The notes beneath the pieces are model-generated. The model was given only the letters and a program-made list of their open reading frames with translations, was not told where the DNA came from and searched no databases. Shown piece by piece: positions 58,804-64,000 of a stretch of DNA of 64,000 nucleotides. This stretch comes from Roseiarcus sp036488815 (GTDB lineage: Bacteria > Pseudomonadota > Alphaproteobacteria > Rhizobiales > Beijerinckiaceae): positions 62,001 through 126,000 of the forward strand of contig DASXGX010000118.1 in NCBI GenBank assembly GCA_036488815.1, written 5' to 3'. The first letter of the stretch is position 1, and each line of letters begins with the position of its first letter. The translations under genes were made by a program, and so were the position numbers.

Positions 58804-58828
58804 TGAACCAATACGAATAACTGGTTCA
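58804..58828 (-). promoter_or_regulatory. operator-like inverted repeat before the SnoaL-like gene
   Basis: TGAACCA (58804-58810), 11 bases, TGGTTCA (58822-58828): a perfect 7-base dyad in a locally AT-rich stretch 38 bases upstream of the start codon. The size fits a dimeric repressor or activator site. No matching regulator gene is adjacent. Confidence 0.5.
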
Positions 58829-58927
58829 CATCGAATATGTTATTATGATAGAAGCCCAGCGGCAAGGTTATCCTGGAGGCTCGTCGCGGAATGATCTTTG
58901 TCGCGACGGTTCGTAATTGGCTCAAAT

Positions 58928-58959
58928 AAAAAGCCCCGCAGGCTTTCGCCGGCGGGACT
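58928..58959 (-). terminator. terminator after the ModA-like gene
   Basis: On the minus strand AGTCCCGC and GCGGGGCT pair with one G-U around a 12-base loop, followed by TTTTT (58932-58928). It lies 62 bases after the stop of the binding-protein gene. Confidence 0.7.
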
Positions 58960-59020
58960 GCACTGTGCGAAGGAACTCGCGCATTTGGTTTAGGGGCCGG
59001 TCGATCCGGTCAAGCGAACG

Positions 59021-60025
59021 CTATTTCGCCGCCTCTGTGTAGGCCTTGAAGCCATAGCTCTCGAAGATCTTGAGCGCTTCGGGCGAGTGGATGAAGTCCA
59101 GCCAGCGTCTTGCGGCTTCCGGGTGGGGAGCGGCTTTCACCACTGCGGCCGCGTAGACGGCCGTCGTATTCTGCGCCGCGGGAATCTCCACCGCCTCGAT
59201 CGGGTGGCCCGCCTGCTCCTGGAACCTGACCTCGGACTGCCAGGTCACGCCCGCTTGCACCTTGCCTTGCATGAGCCAGAGCGGCGTCTGGCGGTGGTGG
59301 ATGTGCGTCAGTTCAGTCGTGCCGTCGCTCACTTTCGTCTGATAGACCGAGGTGACGAGCGCCTCGCCGCCTGCTTTCGCGAGCGACGTCTTGATCTGCC
59401 GCGCGATGCCTTCGAACTCGGGGTTGGGCATGGCCAGCTTCACGTCGGGACGGCCGAGATCCGCGAGGCCCGTGATATGCGCCGGGTTGCCCTTGGACGT
59501 CATGATCGCCAGCACATTGGTGACATAGGGAACCGCGGGGCCGGACAGCAGACCCGCCTCGATCTGCTTGTTCACCGCCGCGAGCCCGGCCAGATAGACG
59601 TCCGGCTTCACCGTCCAGGTCATATTGCCGACCGTGACCCTGCCGCCCGCCTGGATTTGGCGGACCAGCAGGCCCGGCGGGATCGTCTCCCAATAGAGAT
59701 GGCCCTTATACTCCGGATATTTGGCCTCGAACGCCGCGACCAGGGGAGCCATCGCGAAGAAATAATTGCCGCCGACGTAGAGCGACAACGCCGGATTGGT
59801 CGGGTCGCCGTGAAAGTCGGCGAGATTGTCGGCGTCCGGAACGGTGAACTCGAAGCCCCGAGGCTCCGCGTCGTTGTTCCGGCCATTCTGCCAGGGCGGG
59901 AAGACGGAGGTCGCGTCCTGGCCGTGGGTCGGGGCTGCCGGCGTCTCGGCAAGCGCCGGCGTCACGGAAATCAGCACGGCGGCGGAGACGAGCATCCCGA
60001 GGCTGACGGAAAGTGAAGCGCGCAT
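59021..60025 (-). CDS. orphan ModA-like periplasmic solute-binding protein
   Basis: A 334-residue exported binding protein (signal MRASLSVSLGMLVSAAVLISVTPALA, cut near 26). The class II fold resembling molybdate/sulfate binding proteins is seen in LSLYVGGNYFFAMAPLVAAFEAKYP, LADLGRPDVKLAMPNPEFEGIARQIKTSLAKAGGEA, GKVQAGVTWQSEVRFQEQAG and HPEAARRWLDFIHSPEALKIFESYGF. An N-terminal extension (FPPWQNGRNNDAEPRGFEF) is unusual. No permease or ATPase is near, so it may serve a distant transporter or a sensing role. It follows the DsrE-like gene by 19 bases, so the ligand may be a sulfur oxyanion. Confidence 0.82.
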   Translation of the reverse strand: MRASLSVSLGMLVSAAVLISVTPALAETPAAPTHGQDATSVFPPWQNGRNNDAEPRGFEFTVPDADNLADFHGDPTNPALSLYVGGNYFFAMAPLVAAFEAKYPEYKGHLYWETIPPGLLVRQIQAGGRVTVGNMTWTVKPDVYLAGLAAVNKQIEAGLLSGPAVPYVTNVLAIMTSKGNPAHITGLADLGRPDVKLAMPNPEFEGIARQIKTSLAKAGGEALVTSVYQTKVSDGTTELTHIHHRQTPLWLMQGKVQAGVTWQSEVRFQEQAGHPIEAVEIPAAQNTTAVYAAAVVKAAPHPEAARRWLDFIHSPEALKIFESYGFKAYTEAAK

Positions 60026-60044
60026 GGGCCTGTTTCCCTTCCGC

Positions 60045-60602
60045 TCAGAGCTGCAACAGGCTGTAGCCCTGGTGCTCCAGCGTGGTGACCGTGGTGAGGG
60101 CGGACAGGGCCAGCGTGACGCTCTTGTCGATCCAATCGTATTGGAACTCGTGCTCGGCGACCGCCTGGCCGCAGACGGCGACGTCCACCCCGGCCTTTTT
60201 CAGTTCGGCGATCAGCGCAAGGTTCGGATTGGCGACGCCGTAGGCGGTCCGATACTGCGCATCGTTCAGCGCCAGCGGGGTCGCGGGGCCCGAGACGACC
60301 GCGACGAACTTCAGGTGGTCGAGCGGCACGCCAGCGGCGGCATAGAGATTGACCGTGCGCGCGACGTGATCGAGCGCGCCATTCACCGTCGCCGGCGTTT
60401 TGGCGGCCTGAGTGATCGAGAACACGATTCGATACGTCTGGTCCGCTTGCGGGCGATAGGCCGCTTCGGGAAGATTGTGGATCTTGCCGTAGCCGTGCAC
60501 GGTCGGTGTGGTCCAAAAGCCCGCCGGCGTGTCGGCCGCCTGCGCCGCCGACGCAAACGCCGCAATCGCGGCCACGGCAAGAAGTTTGGGAATGAAGCGC
60601 AT
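60045..60602 (-). CDS. periplasmic DsrE-like sulfur-relay protein
   Basis: A 185-residue exported protein. The signal peptide is KLLAVAAIAAFASAAQA. The DsrE/DsrF fold shows in YRIVFSITQAAKTPATVNGALDHVARTVNLYAAAGVP, LKFVAVVSGPATPLALND and LIAELKKAGVDVAVCGQAVAEHEF, where the single Cys in VAVCGQ is at the position that carries sulfur in DsrE proteins. An exported DsrE suggests sulfur handling in the periplasm. ATG 60602 has GGAG 8 bases upstream. It forms an operon with the ModA-like gene. Confidence 0.82.
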   Translation of the reverse strand: MRFIPKLLAVAAIAAFASAAQAADTPAGFWTTPTVHGYGKIHNLPEAAYRPQADQTYRIVFSITQAAKTPATVNGALDHVARTVNLYAAAGVPLDHLKFVAVVSGPATPLALNDAQYRTAYGVANPNLALIAELKKAGVDVAVCGQAVAEHEFQYDWIDKSVTLALSALTTVTTLEHQGYSLLQL

Positions 60603-60777
60603 GGTAATTCTCCAGAGAGAGCGAAGGATCGTGTCCTTGACCTTTAAGTAGATCGCGGCGTCGGGCGAAACCAACTCATCTTGCTGTCTGTTTCAATCGC
60701 GATTTCTGATTGGAGCGGGCGCTTCGACCCGGCCACTTAGAGTTCTCGCTATTAGGCTGGCGCCCGCCGTAATTGAT

Positions 60778-60819
60778 CGTCATGCCCGGCCTTGCGCTGG
60801 AACGAGCCCGGCCATGACG
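60778..60819. repeat. intergenic palindromic repeat, family A copy 3 (short)
   Basis: CGTCATGCCCGGCC (60778-60791) and GCCCGGCCATGACG (60806-60819) form an inverted repeat using the same outer sequence as copies 1 and 2. It lies in the 306-base gap between the DoxDA gene and the DsrE-like gene; the rest of the gap has no gene, though a promoter for the DsrE-like gene must lie there. Confidence 0.7.
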
Positions 60820-60908
60820 CCAATCGAAGGGTTCCAGCAAACATGATTTCGCGATCCCGCCCCGGAGAGGCGAGATCGCAATCGACTTCGTGAGCCTGAC
60901 GGCCGCGT

Positions 60909-62018
60909 CTATTGCCCCAGCGGAGCGGTGAAGGACTGGCCGTCGACGTCGGTCAGCCGCACATAGGCAGCGCCTTGCGCCGGCCCTGAAGCGGGAGGCG
61001 GCAAGGTGATCGTCGCGGCCGCGCCCATCGGGGCCCGGATGCCGAAGGGTCCAGGGCCGAACTTGTTATAGGCGTAGTCGTTGGCGAACGCGGTCTTCGG
61101 CATCGCGGAGAGCGCCGCCGTGTCCCAATGGGCGACGGGCTTCATCTGCGCGTCCAGCAGGCTCGCCGCCACCACATGGACCGGGGCCTCCGGCGTTCCG
61201 GCGTCGAGATAGACGTGGAAGGTCACGCCGCCGTCGGCGTGCACGGCCGCATGCCCCAGGCTCAGATGATGCTTGGTCGGGCTGACCGGGCCGCTGTGGA
61301 ACGGGGTCACCACCGATCCGCGATAGTAGCTGTAGGTGCCGATGTCGAAGATAGCGACGAAGGCGAACAGCAGCAGGCCGAGCGTACGATAATTCGGCAA
61401 GGACAAATCGAGCGGCGAAGCTCCCGAGGCCCAGCGGAACCAGCCCTTCTGCGCCAGCGCCGGATGACGCTGGACGAGATAGCTGTCGACCGAATAGGCC
61501 CCGGCGCCGCCCATCACCAGGGTCGCGCCCATGGCGAGATTGCAGGCCGCCATCGTCCATTCGTCGATGCAGGTCGCGCCCTGCCAGCCGAACATCGCCA
61601 TGAGCAAGACGGAAAAGCCCATCGAGACGAGTGCGGCGAAACGGGTCAGGAATCCCGTCATCAGCATGAGGCCGACGATGAGCTCGGCCGCGCTGAACAG
61701 GATGACGCCGGCATAGAGCAGCCAGAAGTGGGTCAGCATGTAGCTGATGATGTGGTCGGTGCCGAACAGGGCGCCCGGCATGGCCGTCTGGAACTTGTTC
61801 GCCATCCAGGTCGTCGCGTTCGGGTCGAGCTTCGACGGCCCGTAGATGAAACGGCGCGATCCGCCGCCCCAGTAGACGAAACCCTGAATGAAGCGCACCG
61901 ACAGCAGCGCGAGCCCGGCCGCCCACCAGTCCCTCTGTCGTAGCGATGCGAGGCCTTCGGATGCGAGGCCTTCGGAAGCCGCGCGCTCCTTGTCGAGCCT
62001 AAAAGCGATGTTTGCCAT
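60909..62018 (-). CDS. thiosulfate:quinone oxidoreductase, DoxD-DoxA fusion
   Basis: A 369-residue membrane protein. The N-terminal DoxD/DoxX-like part has about five membrane segments (WWAAGLALLSVRFIQGFVYWGGGSRRF, YMLTHFWLLYAGVILFSAAELIVGLMLMTGFLTRFAAL, GATCIDEWTMAACNLAMGATLVMGGAGAYSVD). The C-terminal DoxA-like part (from about 240) includes HLSLGHAAVHADGGVTFHVYLDAGTPEAP. Known TQO enzymes oxidise thiosulfate to tetrathionate and reduce quinone; here both subunits are one chain. Residues 14-23 contain a duplicated SEGLA from an exact 15-base repeat (61945-61974). Downstream of the FNR gene by 67 bases. Confidence 0.85.
   Translation of the reverse strand: MANIAFRLDKERAASEGLASEGLASLRQRDWWAAGLALLSVRFIQGFVYWGGGSRRFIYGPSKLDPNATTWMANKFQTAMPGALFGTDHIISYMLTHFWLLYAGVILFSAAELIVGLMLMTGFLTRFAALVSMGFSVLLMAMFGWQGATCIDEWTMAACNLAMGATLVMGGAGAYSVDSYLVQRHPALAQKGWFRWASGASPLDLSLPNYRTLGLLLFAFVAIFDIGTYSYYRGSVVTPFHSGPVSPTKHHLSLGHAAVHADGGVTFHVYLDAGTPEAPVHVVAASLLDAQMKPVAHWDTAALSAMPKTAFANDYAYNKFGPGPFGIRAPMGAAATITLPPPASGPAQGAAYVRLTDVDGQSFTAPLGQ
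61945..61974 (-). repeat. exact 15-base tandem duplication in the DoxDA gene
   Basis: GATGCGAGGCCTTCG occurs twice head to tail (61945-61959, 61960-61974). It keeps the frame and duplicates five residues (SEGLA) in the N-terminal tail before the first membrane segment. A third, partial copy follows. It looks like a recent slippage event. Confidence 0.9.
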
Positions 62019-62085
62019 GTGTCACTCCGATGCTTAGCCGTTGTGAGAGTTGCGCCCGTCGCAGCGGGCTCGTGGTGGTTTTTGG

Positions 62086-62913
62086 TCAGCCGACGAAGGC
62101 GCGCTCGATCACGAAGTCGGCCGGATCGGCGTTCGAGCCCTCCCGGAAGCCGCCGGCTTCGAGCATGGCCGCGACGTCGCGGATCATCCCCATCGAGCCG
62201 CACAGCATCACGCGGTCCTCAGCGGCGTCGAACGATGCGCGCGGCAGGCCAAGATCGCGGAACAGCCCGCCGTCCGCGATCAACTCGGTCAGACGCCCCT
62301 GATGCACGAACGGCTCGCGGGTGACGCACGGATAGTAAGTCAGCCCCCCGCGAACGAAATCGCCGAGAAATTCGTCCGCCTTGAGGCCATGCTCGAGGAG
62401 TTCGCGGTAAGCGAGGTCGTTTGTCATCCGCACGCCGTGCGCGACGAAGACGCGCTCGAACTGCTCGTAGGTCGCCGGGTCCCGGACGATCGAGAGCCAG
62501 GGCGCCAATCCCGTGCCGGTGCCGAGCAGGAACAGATTCCGGCCGGGACGCAGCGTGTCGAGCACCAGCGTTCCCGTCGGCTTCTTGCCGAGCAAGATCT
62601 GGTCGCCTGGCTGGATGAGCTGCAACTGGGTGGTCAGCAAGCCGCCGGGAGCCTTGATCGAGAAGAATTCCAACTCGTCCGCCCAGGCCGGGCTGGCGAT
62701 CGAATAGGCCCGCATCACCGGCTTGCCGTCGATGGGCAGGCCGATCATGACGAATTCGCCGGAACGGAAGCGGAAGCTTTGAGGCCGCGTGATACCGAAG
62801 CTGAAATAGCCGTCGGTCCAATGCCGGACCCAGCGCACCGTCTCGACATGATGGACGCTGCTGGTCAGCGGTTGCGCAAGCAGACGCTCGGTGGCTCGGA
62901 CGGATACATTCAT
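62086..62913 (-). CDS. fpr: ferredoxin--NADP(+) reductase
   Basis: A 275-residue flavoprotein. FAD motif: FRSGEFVMIGLPIDGKPVMRAYSIASPAW (RxYS). NADP region: GRNLFLLGTGTGLAPWLSIVRD, ERVFVAHGVRMTNDLAYRELL and DRVMLCGSMGMIRDVAAMLEAGGF, ending FVIERAFVG as in bacterial Fpr. It passes electrons between NADPH and ferredoxin or flavodoxin. In many Alphaproteobacteria it stands alone; here it lies just before the DoxDA gene in the same direction, and may be co-transcribed. Confidence 0.93.
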   Translation of the reverse strand: MNVSVRATERLLAQPLTSSVHHVETVRWVRHWTDGYFSFGITRPQSFRFRSGEFVMIGLPIDGKPVMRAYSIASPAWADELEFFSIKAPGGLLTTQLQLIQPGDQILLGKKPTGTLVLDTLRPGRNLFLLGTGTGLAPWLSIVRDPATYEQFERVFVAHGVRMTNDLAYRELLEHGLKADEFLGDFVRGGLTYYPCVTREPFVHQGRLTELIADGGLFRDLGLPRASFDAAEDRVMLCGSMGMIRDVAAMLEAGGFREGSNADPADFVIERAFVG

Positions 62914-63366
62914 GACATCACTCTTCGGGAATAGGGAAACGGGAGCGCCGGCGGTTGGCGCTCGGCTGTTCAGGCGACGCCGTCGACCTCAGCGGCGGTC
63001 ATTCGGTGGACGTCGCGATCGTCGCTGTCGGGGCATCTCCAGGTCTCCATTGCGGGTGACCTAGAGATGCAACCGCGGACCAATCTTCTCCAACGAAGAT
63101 TATGTGTCGTTTCAATCGGGAATCGGGATTAGAGCGGCGGCGAGGGGGAAGGGCGTCTTGGCCGGGCCTGTCCCGGCCATCCACGCGGCGCCCAAGGCCC
63201 CAACCCGCCAAGGTCGCGGCAATTGCGCGGCGTGGATGCCCGGCTCAAGGCCGGGCAAGACGCTGCTCGACAGCGCCAATGCCGGGTCCACTCAGCCGGT
63301 TTCGAGGGGCCCTGTCGCGGAATAAGGTCGAACGCTTCCGGCGCTCGCCCAGTCAACCGCCGCCCG
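62914..63366. other. intergenic stretch between fpr and the LysR gene
   Basis: 453 bases without a supported gene. It contains family A repeat copy 2 (63154-63262); the fpr promoter must lie in the first 200 bases, but no clear motif was recognised. Short frames here read through the repeat and have no ribosome sites. Confidence 0.6.
63154..63262. repeat. intergenic palindromic repeat, family A copy 2
   Basis: The left end (CGTCTTGGCCGGGCCTG...) matches copy 1 at 34 of 37 positions, and the right end GGATGCCCGGCTCAAGGCCG...GACG is its inverted partner, as in copy 1. The internal part differs. Together with copy 3 it brackets the fpr-DoxDA unit. Confidence 0.78.
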
Positions 63367-64000
63367 CTAATGAGCTGGCTTTCGCAGTCTGAATTCCTTC
63401 AGGACATCGAGCAGGGCGTCGGCCGCCTTACTGCGATAACGCTCCTTCTGGCGCAGGCCGAAGAACGGCCTCGCCGGGAGCTCGAACGGCAAGGCGAACA
63501 GCGCCCGCGCTTCGATGGCGGGAGCGACGACGAGATGAGACAGGACGGCATAGCCGACGCCCGCGCGCACGGCCGCCAGCACCGCCTCGTTGGAGGGCAG
63601 GGTCAACACGATATCGAGCTGTTCAGGATCGAGCGAGCGAGCCCGGATGGCCTCCTCGAAGGTCGAGCGCGTTCCCGAGCCTCGCTCCCGCATGATCCAG
63701 GGTTCGGCCATGATCCAGTCGTTGTCGACGACATCGGCGGGGGACTTGCCCACCAGCAGCATCCGGTCGGTGTCCACGGACCAAACGGCGAGCGCGGGGT
63801 CGTCGATGGCGCCTTCGATGAAGCCCAGCTCCGCGTCGCCGTCACGAACCGATTTGGCGGCGCCTTCCGTGTTGCCGATTGCGACCGACAGCTCGATCTG
63901 GGGGTAGCGTTGATGGAAGGCCGCGAGCCGTTCCGGCAGCCAATAGGCCGCGATCGTCTGGCTCGAGACAATTCGGAGGCTGCCACGCTTCAGGCCGCCA
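63367..64000 (-). CDS. LysR-family transcriptional regulator, C-terminal part
   Basis: The DNA-binding N-terminus lies off the right edge; about 211 residues of the effector domain are visible. It begins GLKRGSLRIVSSQTIAAYWLPERLAAFHQRYPQIELSVAIGNTEGAAKSVRDGDAELGFIEG, and includes IMRERGSGTRSTFEEAI and AVRAGVGYAVLSHLVVAPAIEARALFALPF, all typical of the LysR substrate domain (CysL/CbbR-like, with a serine-rich RxxGSGTR segment). Same strand as fpr, so the control of the sulfur group is possible but not shown. Confidence 0.88.
   Translation of the reverse strand, partial: GGLKRGSLRIVSSQTIAAYWLPERLAAFHQRYPQIELSVAIGNTEGAAKSVRDGDAELGFIEGAIDDPALAVWSVDTDRMLLVGKSPADVVDNDWIMAEPWIMRERGSGTRSTFEEAIRARSLDPEQLDIVLTLPSNEAVLAAVRAGVGYAVLSHLVVAPAIEARALFALPFELPARPFFGLRQKERYRSKAADALLDVLKEFRLRKPAH

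Overview
The window is high-GC alphaproteobacterial chromosome, most likely from the Hyphomicrobiales (Rhizobiales). The evidence is a PhyR-NepR-EcfG general stress response locus, the motility genes motC/motD/motE, the flagellin regulators flaF and flbT, an FtcR-type flagellar regulator and intergenic palindromes of rhizobial style. A Beijerinckiaceae or Methylocystaceae relative is possible, but nothing here fixes the genus. No rRNA, tRNA, CRISPR array, phage or insertion sequence was recognised.

Region 1 (about 1-14.9 kb) is a stress and signalling island. It holds the end of a CsbD-like gene, a BrkB-like membrane protein, a DUF883 / holin-like pair, a tiny DUF1328 protein, an HWE/HisKA_2 sensor kinase, a Crp-like regulator and the core locus nepR-ecfG-(kinase-like gene) divergent from phyR. 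A CHASE3 kinase, a receiver and a receiver-kinase hybrid follow as an overlapping three-gene unit. Next come a zinc-ribbon metallopeptidase, metY and an alpha/beta hydrolase. Exact matches to the EcfG promoter consensus (GGAAC-N16/17-CGTT) lie in front of nepR, the DUF883 pair and the metallopeptidase, with near matches before DUF1328 and brkB. This suggests that much of the island belongs to the EcfG regulon. The kinase-like gene coupled to ecfG has lost the ATP-binding boxes.

Region 2 (about 14.9-54.8 kb) is an almost complete lateral-type flagellar cluster: DUF1217 protein, a TPR-glycosyltransferase-DUF6165 fusion, a PilZ protein, ftcR, one flagellin gene, fliF-fliH-motB-motC-motD-transglycosylase, a GGDEF diguanylate cyclase with a J-domain protein, a minus-strand block (flgF-fliI and two small genes), and then the long plus-strand run motA-fliM-fliN-fliG-flhB-x-flgB-flgC-fliE-flgG-flgA-flgI-motE-flgH-fliL-fliP, flgE-flgK-flgL-flaF-flbT-flgD-fliQ and flhA-fliR-fliJ-flgJ-flgN-like-x. 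Many junctions are ATGA, TAATG or TAGTG overlaps. fliD, fliS, fliO, flgM and che genes are absent from the window. The PilZ protein and the cyclase place c-di-GMP signalling inside the cluster.

Region 3 (about 54.8-64 kb) is mixed metabolic DNA. It holds a GNAT acetyltransferase, a beta-hydroxyacid dehydrogenase, a PfpI/DJ-1 protein, a small conserved protein, a secreted SnoaL-like protein and a minus-strand group of ferredoxin-NADP reductase, DoxD-DoxA thiosulfate:quinone oxidoreductase fusion, periplasmic DsrE-like protein and an orphan ModA-like binding protein. A LysR regulator runs off the right edge. Intergenic palindromic repeats occur here in three copies of one family and one copy of another.
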